Below, piece by piece: positions 48,953-56,703 of a DNA stretch of 64,000 nucleotides; position 1 is the stretch's first letter; each line of letters opens with the position of its first letter. The stretch spans positions 1 through 64,000 of the forward strand of contig NZ_JAKZFT010000018.1 of NCBI RefSeq assembly GCF_022808985.1, written 5' to 3'. The notes under the pieces were generated by a model that worked only from the letters and a program-made list of their open reading frames with translations, was not told where the DNA came from and did no database searches. Both the position numbers and the translations under genes were made by a program. Source of the stretch: Geotalea sp. SG265. Lineage in GTDB: Bacteria > Desulfobacterota > Desulfuromonadia > Geobacterales > Geobacteraceae.

Positions 48953-48965
48953 ACCTATTTCGTGA
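48953..48965 (-). promoter_or_regulatory. Conserved box TCACGAAATAGGT (copy 13)
   Basis: Exact minus-strand copy, 75 nt before the 48599-48877 gene; a CCTCG-CGAGG hairpin (48923-48935) follows it, as after the copy at 45139. Confidence 0.72.
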
Positions 48966-49015
48966 CCCATAACCCAGAGGGTTTTGTTGACTATGCGTCA
49001 CAACCGGCTGAGTGC

Positions 49016-49044
49016 TTGACACTAACTATTATTTTTAATATGTT
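49016..49044 (+). promoter_or_regulatory. Sigma-70-like promoter
   Basis: TTGACA (49016-49021), 17 bp, TATGTT (49039-49044). It precedes the structured leader of the 49209 gene. Confidence 0.6.
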
Positions 49045-49074
49045 TTGGCTAAGTTATGAAATGAGGAGGGGAGT

Positions 49075-49192
49075 ATGAAAAGGCCGTTAGCCACTATTCA
49101 AAATCGTCAATGCGGTGCCCGGAAATAGATGTTAATGGTACTTCCGATGGGCGACTCTGCGAGTCAGCAACCACACGTTATGAAAACGGCCT
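49075..49192 (+). promoter_or_regulatory. Structured leader with short open frame
   Basis: A 17-codon open frame (49075-49128, MKRPLATIQNRQCGARK) follows GAGGAGGGGAGT. AGGCCGTT (49081-49088), inside it, pairs with AACGGCCT (49185-49192), 96 nt downstream, enclosing a GACTC-TGC-GAGTC hairpin (49153-49165). This may be a leader-peptide or riboswitch-like control of the gene at 49209; no known class was recognised. Confidence 0.4.
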
Positions 49193-49208
49193 AAAAAGGA
49201 GGAGATTT

Positions 49209-49565
49209 ATGGGATGGATTGCGGATTTGCTGAAAGAAATTCCAAGTGCGGCTCGCTACAAGTCGGAACTTGAGGCAATGGAAAGAGAAAACGCGCAGCT
49301 TGAACAAAAGGTAACGGTTCTTGAATCTGAGAATAAAGATTTGCGGCAAGAAATACAACGCCGAGACAACCTAATTCAAAATGAAGAATCTCACAAAAAT
49401 CTCCTTGACGGTTCAAGAATGAAATGGGGTTGCATTACTTTTGACGGCATTAAACTCTATTGCCCAGCGTGTGCGCATAAAACCGGAAAACTAATTGAAA
49501 CATCCAGAAAAGGCAGTAAAAACAGATTTTGCGCCGTGTGCAATTTGACTATTCCCGCAGCATGA
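49209..49565 (+). CDS. Coiled-coil protein with zinc ribbon
   Basis: A 118-residue protein: an N-terminal coiled coil (LEAMERENAQLEQKVTVLES, then ENKDLRQEIQRR) and a C-terminal zinc ribbon (YCPACAHKTG and CAVCN). AAGGAGGAG lies 8 nt before the ATG at 49209. The three genes from here to 50284 have separate ribosome binding sites, short gaps and a more AT-rich composition than their neighbours, which suggests a later insertion. Confidence 0.65.
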   Translation: MGWIADLLKEIPSAARYKSELEAMERENAQLEQKVTVLESENKDLRQEIQRRDNLIQNEESHKNLLDGSRMKWGCITFDGIKLYCPACAHKTGKLIETSRKGSKNRFCAVCNLTIPAA

Positions 49566-49587
49566 TATTTATAAAAGGAGGGAAATT

Positions 49588-49899
49588 ATGAATAAATTAA
49601 CCCTATCGGCAACAGTTGTCTTATTACTTCTTTTGTCTGCATCAACTGCATTTTGTAAAAAGAAACCAAGTTACACTATTGAACCAGATGCGCATATATT
49701 TGGCGCGGTAAAAGGACGCATGGACATTGTTGATGTTTTGGTAAAATTCGTTAAGGCTAATGGTAACACCTGTGACAGTGTAAGTGCTGCATCTGATAAC
49801 GTTTTTTCCAAAGGGTTTACACTTAAATGCAATAAATTTAGATACGAATACCAAATATTAGACAAAGGCGGTAAATGGTATTTGAAAGTAGAACAATAA
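49588..49899 (+). CDS. Small exported protein
   Basis: A 103-residue protein with a signal peptide (MNKLTLSATVVLLLLLSAST, cut near AFC) and a folded remainder with two cysteines (CDSV, LKCN). GGAGGGA lies 7 nt before the ATG. Family not recognised. Confidence 0.6.
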   Translation: MNKLTLSATVVLLLLLSASTAFCKKKPSYTIEPDAHIFGAVKGRMDIVDVLVKFVKANGNTCDSVSAASDNVFSKGFTLKCNKFRYEYQILDKGGKWYLKVEQ

Positions 49900-49915
49900 C
49901 CAAAAGGAGATAGTT

Positions 49916-50284
49916 ATGAAAATACTTATCATTTTTGCCATCGCTCTTATTCCTGTCGTTTCCTTTGCCGTAAGAATTCCAAACAGTTTAGGGCTTGATT
50001 GGAGAACCGATAAACCGACTGGTAAAAATTGGATAAAAGTTACAGATCTTCATCATCTCAACAAAAATTCTATCAAAAAGGTCAATGGCAGTATTTATCA
50101 AGCTACACTTTGCAATCCTGTAAATATTCCAGGAAAATCATCAACTAGTGCTTGGAACTACTTTAAGGTAAGGGTCGATTGTAAAAGCAAACAAGCATAC
50201 ACAACTGATTCCAACGGTGGATGGTTAGGCCCTATGTCACCCCAAGACTTCGACGAAGCTGTTATGAAACATGCTTGCAAATAA
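49916..50284 (+). CDS. Small exported protein, surface-adhesin-E-like pattern
   Basis: A 122-residue protein with a signal peptide (MKILIIFAIALIPVVSFA). The pattern of a conserved WNYFKVRVDCKSKQAY strand and a late CXX pair resembles small exported proteins annotated as surface-adhesin E, but the match is weak. AAAGGAG precedes the ATG. It follows 49588-49899 by 16 nt. Confidence 0.58.
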   Translation: MKILIIFAIALIPVVSFAVRIPNSLGLDWRTDKPTGKNWIKVTDLHHLNKNSIKKVNGSIYQATLCNPVNIPGKSSTSAWNYFKVRVDCKSKQAYTTDSNGGWLGPMSPQDFDEAVMKHACK

Positions 50285-50447
50285 CAAACCCCGAAGGGAG
50301 GCCAAAGAGTGCTGCCAGAAATACCGGAGTGGTCGGTTACACGCGGCCTTGAGGCCGGTGAACCGGGCACCCCAGTTGAAAATGCCATACTTTCGAAACA
50401 AACCTAAATTACACAAAATCCTTTACGCCTTTTGCAACATCTTCAGC

Positions 50448-51095
50448 TTACTTTGCTTGTTCTCTTACATTGCCGTCAGGATGGATCCAAAACAGTTTAA
50501 TCCCTGCCCCAATAACACTAGGTATGGCACCAGATAAACAGTTTATGAGCGACGGATCATCAGGCTGTGCAATAGCAACAATATCATCTGGATTATTGTA
50601 TTTCTCTTCAAAGGCCCTTATCACAGCCCTGCCGAAATGTGACTTGATCTGCTTTCCGTCAAAATAGGGCCTGGTAGTTAGATGTGAAGCCGAATTCCCC
50701 ATGCTACCCTTGGCCTCAACAATGAGTGTCTCAGTGCCCTTCGTAGCCAAAACGTCAACTCCCCGCTGATGTCCGAGGCATTTATTCCTTATTTTCCATC
50801 CTTCAGCTTCCAGCCAAAGACAAAGGTTTCTGACAACCTCATCTTCCGTCATTTTCTCACCCGCATTGTTGTCTGGAGCGTCTTTAGGTTCTTTCAGCAA
50901 CGAGCTGTGGATAAACGGAGATTTGCCTTCCTCTAACCGGGAGAACAGAAACCCTGCGTTATCAAGTTTTGCAATAATCTCATCCCTTACAGCTCCACTA
51001 GTGGCTTGATCTAGAGACTCTAGAAGCATGTAAATGTCAGGGCGTAACCGTTTTATCTTTCTCAGGAGCTCAGTTGGAATTTGCAGGTGTGACAT
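50448..51095 (-). CDS. PD-(D/E)XK nuclease-like protein
   Basis: A 215-residue protein. Residues 110-200 carry a restriction-endonuclease-like core: helix EDEVVRNLCLWLEAEGWKI, then RGVDVLATKGTETLIVEAKG supplying D and ExK, and a helix in FGRAVIRAFEEKY. The N-terminal 90 residues are helical. It could be a nuclease of a restriction or repair system; no partner methylase is adjacent. The ATG at 51095 follows AAGAAGGTG and overlaps the upstream gene. Confidence 0.65.
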   Translation of the reverse strand: MSHLQIPTELLRKIKRLRPDIYMLLESLDQATSGAVRDEIIAKLDNAGFLFSRLEEGKSPFIHSSLLKEPKDAPDNNAGEKMTEDEVVRNLCLWLEAEGWKIRNKCLGHQRGVDVLATKGTETLIVEAKGSMGNSASHLTTRPYFDGKQIKSHFGRAVIRAFEEKYNNPDDIVAIAQPDDPSLINCLSGAIPSVIGAGIKLFWIHPDGNVREQAK

Positions 51096-51876
51096 TGTTT
51101 TCACCTTCTTGCAGATCTATCTGTTCGAAAGATCCAGGAATTTTAGCATCAAGTAGATGAAGCTGTCCCAGCTCTTTAGCAGAGTCTGGATCCATGGAAA
51201 TACCATCTTTTTTTAGCTGCTTGTACGTTATTTCCAGACCTCGGTAATCTGTCATGGCAATCGACTGGATAGGAAGAAAACCAGGCTTCGCTTTGCCTGA
51301 CGTGAAAAAAATACCCGCCTTATGGGTCAGGGATGCCTTAGGGATCATGAACTCACAATAAGTGGAAACGTCATTTCCTGTACAATCAAAAGGAGTGTAG
51401 GTCTTCTTCGTCTCCCGGTCATATATCAGAGGCCGAACTTTCGTCTTTTTGCCCGCCACCCAAGATAAGACGACATATTCTGCGTTCTTTGGTTTTTTAG
51501 GTCTATGTAACCTTTTATCTGGGCCTACGCCGAATAAAACATTTAGATTAATGTCATATATGTCTTTTGAACCAATTGTAACCGTTGGGCGATCTCGTGA
51601 TATAAGCACATGCTCGTTAGGAGCTATACCCTCTAGTTTTACCTCTCGAAAACCTTGTTTCTCAAAGATAGGCTCTAATCTCGCATGGTCGTATTCTTCT
51701 TGGGTTCCCACCCAAACTGTGTCTCCATGCTGAACAGCGATATAGTCGCCCCATGGAGTTTGGATTTTGCAGCCGTCCAAAGGCCCTGGAAGTATCCTGA
51801 TCGTGTCACAAATGGCTGGGGTTGAACTGAGATTAAACAAAATCAAAAGGAGTATGAATGTATAGCGCGTAAGCAT
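51070..51876 (-). CDS. Exported hypothetical protein
   Basis: A 268-residue protein with a signal peptide (MLTRYTFILLLILFNLSSTP). The rest is beta-rich with an IGSKDIYDINLNVLFGVGPD segment and a disulfide-prone pair (CTGNDVSTYC). The ATG at 51876 follows AGGATGG. The upstream 51917-51960 stretch has three tandem CTTTATAAA-like units. Family not recognised. Confidence 0.6.
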   Translation of the reverse strand: MLTRYTFILLLILFNLSSTPAICDTIRILPGPLDGCKIQTPWGDYIAVQHGDTVWVGTQEEYDHARLEPIFEKQGFREVKLEGIAPNEHVLISRDRPTVTIGSKDIYDINLNVLFGVGPDKRLHRPKKPKNAEYVVLSWVAGKKTKVRPLIYDRETKKTYTPFDCTGNDVSTYCEFMIPKASLTHKAGIFFTSGKAKPGFLPIQSIAMTDYRGLEITYKQLKKDGISMDPDSAKELGQLHLLDAKIPGSFEQIDLQEGENNVTPANSN

Positions 51877-51970
51877 ATAAACCATCCTGTATTGTTTTCG
51901 CTCCGATTCGACCTTTATAAAACCTTATAAACTTTATAAACTTTAAATACTTATTAAAAGTAAAAACTGA

Positions 51971-51999
51971 TTGACCTACTTCACCAGCTATCATATAAA
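51971..51999 (+). promoter_or_regulatory. Sigma-70 promoter of the small peptide gene
   Basis: TTGACC (51971-51976), 17 bp, TATAAA (51994-51999), with a leader of about 55 nt to the start at 52061. Confidence 0.65.
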
Positions 52000-52060
52000 A
52001 ATCTTGCTGCACTACTTATTACTAATAAAGCAATGAACCGCTTTAAATAAGGAGGCAGCA

Positions 52061-52147
52061 ATGAGCAAAGGCAAAATTTTTTTAGCACTCATTTATCTAC
52101 TGATTGAGGTCGTGAAATGGCTGAGAGATATCCACTGGCCAAACTAG
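52061..52147 (+). CDS. 28-residue hydrophobic peptide, candidate type I toxin
   Basis: A 28-codon open frame (MSKGKIFLALIYLLIEVVKW, then LRDIHWPN) with a strong ribosome binding site (AAGGAGGC, 6 nt before the ATG) and its own promoter. One short membrane helix with a charged, tryptophan-containing tail is the typical build of type I toxin peptides and of small membrane regulators. No antisense RNA is identified by eye. It stands alone between two minus-strand genes. Confidence 0.5.
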   Translation: MSKGKIFLALIYLLIEVVKWLRDIHWPN

Positions 52148-52188
52148 CACTATAAATATACACTACGACCATCGTGCAAAACAATACG

Positions 52189-52494
52189 TCACTGATCTGA
52201 AGTTGGGGCTTCTTTGACATTCCATTCTTTCGCCAGACGCTCAAATTCTGCCCCTGGAATGCCTAGAGCTTCATGGATTTCGTCTTGCGGTTGATAGTCC
52301 ATAACCAGGACATTTAGACAGTCTTGAAAAATAGCGGTATCGAGCCGCCGAAAATCCGTTAGGTCGAATTTGAACCTGTACCCGTTGTAAAGGCCCAAAA
52401 GAAACCGAGCCACAACCTCACACTGGCCGCTGTTACCATTTGCAATTTTCCAGAGCCTTTTTGCTGCCTCTATTTGATCTGTAGTTGGTTTCAT
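52189..52494 (-). CDS. DUF7673-like protein
   Basis: A 101-residue soluble protein whose pattern (A..LW.IA.G.SGQ...VA.FLLGLYNG, F.FDLTD.R.LD..IFQDCL.VL.MD) matches a family frequent on plasmids that I know as DUF7673. GGGGGGAGG precedes the ATG. No function is known. Confidence 0.65.
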   Translation of the reverse strand: MKPTTDQIEAAKRLWKIANGNSGQCEVVARFLLGLYNGYRFKFDLTDFRRLDTAIFQDCLNVLVMDYQPQDEIHEALGIPGAEFERLAKEWNVKEAPTSDQ

Positions 52495-52583
52495 AGGCCT
52501 CCCCCCGATTCTCTTATTCCACTCTTATAATATATTTGAGAGCGTCTTTGTTAAAAAATACAATTTTTCGACTGTCGGAGCCC

Positions 52584-53519
52584 CTAACCATCGATCCTTA
52601 TCAAGCTTTTAGGCCCCACTACAGGTGATAGGATCTTGACTGCTCCGTAGGGGGGTATTGCAGAGCTGTTTGCCGGTGCGTACTGATAATTATCCTGCCA
52701 GAATGCCCTTGCAAAACTCTCCATATTCCCTCCGGTGATCCCCTGGAGAGGATCAGACGTTTTAAGCGCCGCCGCAACCGGGAATTTACCCTGTGCCTTC
52801 AAAGCCAATCCTATCTGTTGTCCCCGAAAATAGTCGAGCTGACTGACGGGTTTTGACTCCAAAAGGGTATTGCTGTAAATGCCTGGTTGGGGAATCCCGC
52901 GTGTATACCCCATTTCTGTTTCTGCTAGAGTAGCTAGTGCCTCATTGAGCCAGTAAAGGGTTAGGTTGCCCCCGGCCTGCTGATAAGCGGCGTGGGTGAG
53001 CTCATGGGCTGTACCGGCAATAACTTGTCTCCAGGTTGAATCAATTACCACGGCAACCCGTCTGCTGTTGTCGAATACCCCGTTGTACTGTGATCCCCCT
53101 GGAGCTGCCAAAACGAGGTCGAGTTTACCAGTTGGGCCGATGATCCCGTTGACCGTGCCGACGATCCCCGGCAGGAAAAAAATCAACGCCTCGGCATCTG
53201 TGGCCTGGGCTGCAGTTTCGTAGCAAACAGATATATCCGGCGTTTCGACAATTGTCGGCAGACATCCGGCAATAGTAATAGCGTCAGCTCTCACCATTGG
53301 CTCGTTTATGGTGTCACCAGCATTCAATGCGGCCATTTTCAAAGCACCAAAAGTATCTGCCTTCAGCTCAACTGAGGTGGGCGAAGGATTGAAGTAGGTA
53401 CCACTCGTATAGTTGACAAAACCAAGGTCAATAGCTGCATGCTGCTCGACATGTTGTTCTCCACCGCAACCTGCTACAATCACCAAAGACATCATAATAA
53501 GAACTTTACCGATTTTCAT
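52584..53519 (-). CDS. Lipoprotein with HExxH metallopeptidase-like motif
   Basis: A 311-residue lipoprotein: signal peptide MKIGKVLIMMSLVIVAGCGG with lipobox VAGC. Near residue 174, AGTAHELTHAAYQQAGG supplies the zinc-binding HExxH and LNEALATLAE, 20 residues later, the likely third ligand, as in gluzincin-type peptidases. It may process envelope or pilus proteins, or cleave peptidoglycan or surface proteins. The start at 53519 follows GGGGATGATT. Followed 24 nt later (upstream in the genome order) by the barrel gene. Confidence 0.72.
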   Translation of the reverse strand: MKIGKVLIMMSLVIVAGCGGEQHVEQHAAIDLGFVNYTSGTYFNPSPTSVELKADTFGALKMAALNAGDTINEPMVRADAITIAGCLPTIVETPDISVCYETAAQATDAEALIFFLPGIVGTVNGIIGPTGKLDLVLAAPGGSQYNGVFDNSRRVAVVIDSTWRQVIAGTAHELTHAAYQQAGGNLTLYWLNEALATLAETEMGYTRGIPQPGIYSNTLLESKPVSQLDYFRGQQIGLALKAQGKFPVAAALKTSDPLQGITGGNMESFARAFWQDNYQYAPANSSAIPPYGAVKILSPVVGPKSLIRIDG

Positions 53520-53555
53520 AATCATCCCCACAGCTACCTAAAAGTGCCCGCTATT

Positions 53556-54194
53556 TTAAAAGCTGAACCCGAAATTGACGCCAACCTGGTTCCCTTCAAC
53601 GTCGCTGTATTGGATGCTTTCATATCTGACGTTGAGAAAACTGTTTAAAAAGGCCATTCCGGCCTCTGCCCTGGGCTGTATCTTCGCCTCTCGTATCATT
53701 GGGACAACTGCCCCCGCCTCGGCGTACAAAAGCCCCCCGCGAACCGGGTTAGAAACTCGCACCCCTGTTATACCGTACCCGGTGCTAGAATTTGAAATCT
53801 GGTTAGTATGACCCGAAAACACATACCCAGCCCCGGCCAACGGCTCAAAAATATACCCCAACAGCTCAACCGGGTATACCCCTACACCCTCCGTTTTCAG
53901 GTTGTAATGAGTGGTTTTAGTGGTGGTTCCCTTTGCATAGTCCAGGTAATTGGTCTCCCCCACCTTACCCTCGGCCAATAGATCAATCCTCGCAGGATTG
54001 CCGAAGACCGGCACGCTCCCTTTGACCCCAAGACCGTACATAGCCCCTCGCTCCCGGCTTACATGGTTGCCGTCAACAGTATTGTGCTGTTTCAAAACGT
54101 CGATCACCACATAGGTTGATACTCCCTCGACTGCTGCCAGAGCGCCGGTAGCCGTCGCCAAGATCACAAAAATTGAAAGAATGATGTTTTTCAT
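53556..54194 (-). CDS. Outer-membrane beta-barrel protein, paralogue of the 44407-45036 product
   Basis: A 212-residue protein with a signal peptide (MKNIILSIFVILATATGALA) and repeated amphipathic strands ending in FGFSF, the classic C-terminal aromatic of outer-membrane barrels. It shares AEG.VGETNYLDY, TTHYNLK and AGAGYVFSGHTNQ with the 44407-45036 product. GGGGG precedes the ATG. The leader holds a CCCTCGT/ACGAGGG hairpin (54228-54252). Confidence 0.72.
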   Translation of the reverse strand: MKNIILSIFVILATATGALAAVEGVSTYVVIDVLKQHNTVDGNHVSRERGAMYGLGVKGSVPVFGNPARIDLLAEGKVGETNYLDYAKGTTTKTTHYNLKTEGVGVYPVELLGYIFEPLAGAGYVFSGHTNQISNSSTGYGITGVRVSNPVRGGLLYAEAGAVVPMIREAKIQPRAEAGMAFLNSFLNVRYESIQYSDVEGNQVGVNFGFSF

Positions 54195-54279
54195 AAAAAC
54201 CCCCTGCTGCGCTTATTTGCGCTTGTTACCCTCGTCGTCAACAACGAGGGTGTATTAGTGCCCTTTAAAAAAACCTGAT

Positions 54280-55401
54280 TTACCAGTTAAAAGAGGCCCC
54301 GATTTTCGTAGCTACTGCACCCCCTGCTGCTATTGGAGTAGATAGACCACCAGAAATGGCAACAGAGGTTGATACTCTGTAGGTTCCACCTATCCCTATT
54401 GCTACTTCACCATCATATTGACCAACATTCACGGCCAAAGCCTTTGTTGCAGAGGGATTTGAAAATTCTGGTGTAGGGATAGCAAGCGAAGCGGCAATAC
54501 CCTTTGCAGCGTATTTTTTAGCCCCATTTACCCCACTATTGATTTCCTGCCGAAGCCCTGTAACCGCCTCGTCTACCTTCCCTGTGACGATCTGCTTTAG
54601 CTGGTTCAATTGCCCCACATTCGCAGCATCGGTACTATTGACGCCGCTTGCAACCCCTGTAATTTTTCGGTTCCCAACTTCAACAACATTAGCCTCGGTA
54701 GCCACTGAACCTGCACCGATTGCCACGCTATTAACCGCGTTCCCTGTTACCCTGGCATTGTTGCCAATGGCAACCCCGCTTTGTGCGAGGGTGTCTACTC
54801 TGGCCCCGGTTGCAATAGCAACACTGGTATTTGCCCCTGCATTGGAATCTGTACCCAATGCCACACCCCCGGCCCCGGCGCTGACGGCACCCCGGCCAAT
54901 GGCAGTAGCCCCAGACGTCCCGGCATAGGCATCGGCCCCGATTGCGATTGCTTCATCCCCTTTGACGGTCACGCTCCTGCCGATCCCCACGGAGTTAAAA
55001 CCAGATATGATCCCGTTTGTCTGGGATATGTCGAAGGAGCCAAGGCCGATTGACCCTTGGCCGGTGACTGCATAGCCAGAACTAAACGAGTTTTGACCAG
55101 CAGCTATTGACGAACTACCTATAGCAGTCGCCCCCGTTGCCGTCGCCATTGATGCACCACCAATTGCCGTTGAAAAAGACTGAGTGGCCGATGCCCCCAT
55201 ACCAACAGCCGTTGCCTGTTGTGTCATTAAAAACCCGCTCCCCGCTTGGGCGTTGTACCCAATAGAGGTTGCCCCGCTATCCCAAGTTTGAGGGGCGATA
55301 GAACCGGCCCCGTAAACGTTTTGATTGTCAGTTACCACAGTCTCAGCCTGTGCAATCGCTGTCGAAAATGCCAAAATAACTACAGTCAACAATGTTTTCA
55401 T
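54280..55401 (-). CDS. YadA-like trimeric autotransporter adhesin
   Basis: A 373-residue protein: signal peptide (MKTLLTVVILAFSTAIAQAE), a head of repeated SxAIG units (TAIGSSS, VGIGRSV, IAIGADA, TAIGRGA, VALGTDS, VAIATGA), a neck EVGNRKITGVASGVNSTDAA NVGQL-type motif near residue 250, a short stalk (LKQIVTGKVDEAVTGLRQEI) and a C-terminal YadA anchor of about 75 residues (PSATKALAVNVGQYDGEVAI ... IGASFNW). Short compared with most such adhesins. A degenerate box (TAAGGAAATAGAC, 10 of 13) lies at 55472-55484. Confidence 0.88.
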   Translation of the reverse strand: MKTLLTVVILAFSTAIAQAETVVTDNQNVYGAGSIAPQTWDSGATSIGYNAQAGSGFLMTQQATAVGMGASATQSFSTAIGGASMATATGATAIGSSSIAAGQNSFSSGYAVTGQGSIGLGSFDISQTNGIISGFNSVGIGRSVTVKGDEAIAIGADAYAGTSGATAIGRGAVSAGAGGVALGTDSNAGANTSVAIATGARVDTLAQSGVAIGNNARVTGNAVNSVAIGAGSVATEANVVEVGNRKITGVASGVNSTDAANVGQLNQLKQIVTGKVDEAVTGLRQEINSGVNGAKKYAAKGIAASLAIPTPEFSNPSATKALAVNVGQYDGEVAIGIGGTYRVSTSVAISGGLSTPIAAGGAVATKIGASFNW

Positions 55402-55481
55402 GTGTTACCCCCTTTGCCGAAAAAGGCAAAAACGGGGAATGAGCCGTAAGCTACATCCCCCATTGTCTGTGGTCTATTTCC

Positions 55482-55859
55482 TTACCTGGTTTTGCTTTCC
55501 AGCTCGTTAATTATGGAGTTAGCCCTGTAATCGCTGTTGCTGCCGCTGTTGGTAATGCTGGCATCGCCTTTCTGGCAAATGATGTTGTCGATAATGCCCC
55601 CTTTGTTGAGGACACCCACCATAAGGTAGCCCCTCTCATAGATGCGAATATCGCCGCCAGCGAATTTCTTGATCTGGCTGTAATCGGTATTGACGGTTCT
55701 TTCAAACTCGGCAACTGCTGTTTTGCCCAACTCCACCCCCCCGCAAATCTCGCTGAGTTTAGGGGTAAGGCCGGATTTGATACCGTATTGTGCTGCCCCG
55801 CAGCCGGTAAGAGCCGCTACTGTTGCTACTGCCACCAGGATTTTGATTAGGTTTTTCAT
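55482..55859 (-). CDS. Small lipoprotein
   Basis: A 125-residue lipoprotein: MKNLIKILVAVATVAALTGC with lipobox LTGC. The remainder is short and contains two or three cysteines (EICGG, IICQKG). ATG at 55859 follows GGAGGGTATGAAC. Between the adhesin and pilin genes on the same strand. Family not recognised. Confidence 0.62.
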   Translation of the reverse strand: MKNLIKILVAVATVAALTGCGAAQYGIKSGLTPKLSEICGGVELGKTAVAEFERTVNTDYSQIKKFAGGDIRIYERGYLMVGVLNKGGIIDNIICQKGDASITNSGSNSDYRANSIINELESKTR

Positions 55860-55949
55860 GTTCATACCCTCCATTGAGTCCTTATTTTGTGCCTGCACTG
55901 CTATCATGCATTGAGCAAGCTGTTCCTTTACATCGAGACAAAAGGAAAA

Positions 55950-55964
55950 GCCCGACAAGCGGGC
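55950..55964 (-). terminator. Intrinsic terminator of the prepilin gene
   Basis: GCCCG and CGGGC form a stem which, on the minus strand, is followed by TTTTCCTTTT, 15-30 nt after the prepilin stop. Confidence 0.7.
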
Positions 55965-55978
55965 CTCCCCAGGCCAAT

Positions 55979-56503
55979 CTATTGGAATTTGCCGATGACA
56001 GTATAGACAGCAGGGCTGCCCCCATCGCTAATGCACTGCACATTTTTACCGCTATTAACAGCAGCGGGAATATCCCCTACAGCACTGTTCTCAGCTAAAG
56101 CCGCCGCTTTTTTGTCTAGTGCGAGACAAAAATCTCCTTTTACAGGCGAGAGAACAACAGCCGGAAATGAATATGTGGTGCGGTCAATCACATATGGTTG
56201 TGAGTCTCCATCAAAAATATTTTCTGGAGCTTTGGGAACGCCCTTTAGATAACCCTTGTTTGTAAGGCCGCTAAAGTCAGCATCGGAATATGGTCTCTTC
56301 TCCCATGTGTAGTAGGAATCTGCTGCGTTAGAGAGCTGGCTGATTTGATCAACTACACGGGTTACATTAGATTGGCTCGATGCGGTTTTGAATGGGTCGG
56401 CGAATACGCTAACGAGTATTACGACTACCAGCCCCAAGATTAGAAGCATGACCAGCATTTCTACGAGTGTGAAACCTTTTTGATTTTTTATTGTGTTATT
56501 CAT
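55979..56503 (-). CDS. Type IVb-like prepilin (PilS-like)
   Basis: A 174-residue prepilin. The leader peptide MNNTIKNQKG is cut before F, giving FTLVEMLVMLLILGLVVVIL with the conserved E at +5. The C-terminal DFCLALDKKAA ... NVQCISDG holds the pilin disulfide, as in the PilS pilins of conjugative thin pili. ATG at 56503 has GGGAGGG at ideal spacing; an in-frame ATG 60 nt upstream also has GGAGGG and would add a hydrophilic extension. No other pil genes are in the window. The box is 168 nt upstream and a hairpin with T run lies in between. Confidence 0.82.
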   Translation of the reverse strand: MNNTIKNQKGFTLVEMLVMLLILGLVVVILVSVFADPFKTASSQSNVTRVVDQISQLSNAADSYYTWEKRPYSDADFSGLTNKGYLKGVPKAPENIFDGDSQPYVIDRTTYSFPAVVLSPVKGDFCLALDKKAAALAENSAVGDIPAAVNSGKNVQCISDGGSPAVYTVIGKFQ

Positions 56504-56585
56504 GGTGCTACCCTCCCTTTTGTTACTTTTGTGGTGTGTTGTATTGTTGTTAGTGTTCATTTTCATACCCTCCGTTTGCTGCAAT

Positions 56586-56619
56586 AAAAAAGGACGCAAG
56601 TGCATAAGCACGGGCGTCC
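56586..56619 (-). promoter_or_regulatory. Terminator-like hairpin in the prepilin leader
   Basis: GGACGC/GCGTCC and GTGC/GCAC (56592-56619) form a strong hairpin followed, on the minus strand, by TTTTTT (56586-56591), upstream of the prepilin start. A terminator between promoter and gene suggests attenuation or antitermination. Confidence 0.6.
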
Positions 56620-56671
56620 TTTCCCAAAGCTATTAATTAGTTTTGCTCTCTTTCATCCTGAAAGAGAATCT

Positions 56672-56684
56672 ACCTATTTCGTGA
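56672..56684 (-). promoter_or_regulatory. Conserved box TCACGAAATAGGT (copy 14)
   Basis: Exact minus-strand copy, upstream of the terminator-like hairpin in the prepilin leader. Confidence 0.72.
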
Positions 56685-56703
56685 GGTTGCTTTCTACTTT
56701 CTG

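Noticed and set aside
50285-50447. Possible gene between 50284 and 50448
   Set aside because: Only GC-rich hairpins (GCGGCC/GGCCG, CCGGT/ACCGG) are seen, probably terminators between convergent genes.
50271-50537. 88-codon plus-strand open frame after 49916-50284
   Set aside because: Overlaps the preceding gene's end and the 3' part of the nuclease-like gene on the other strand; no ribosome binding site.
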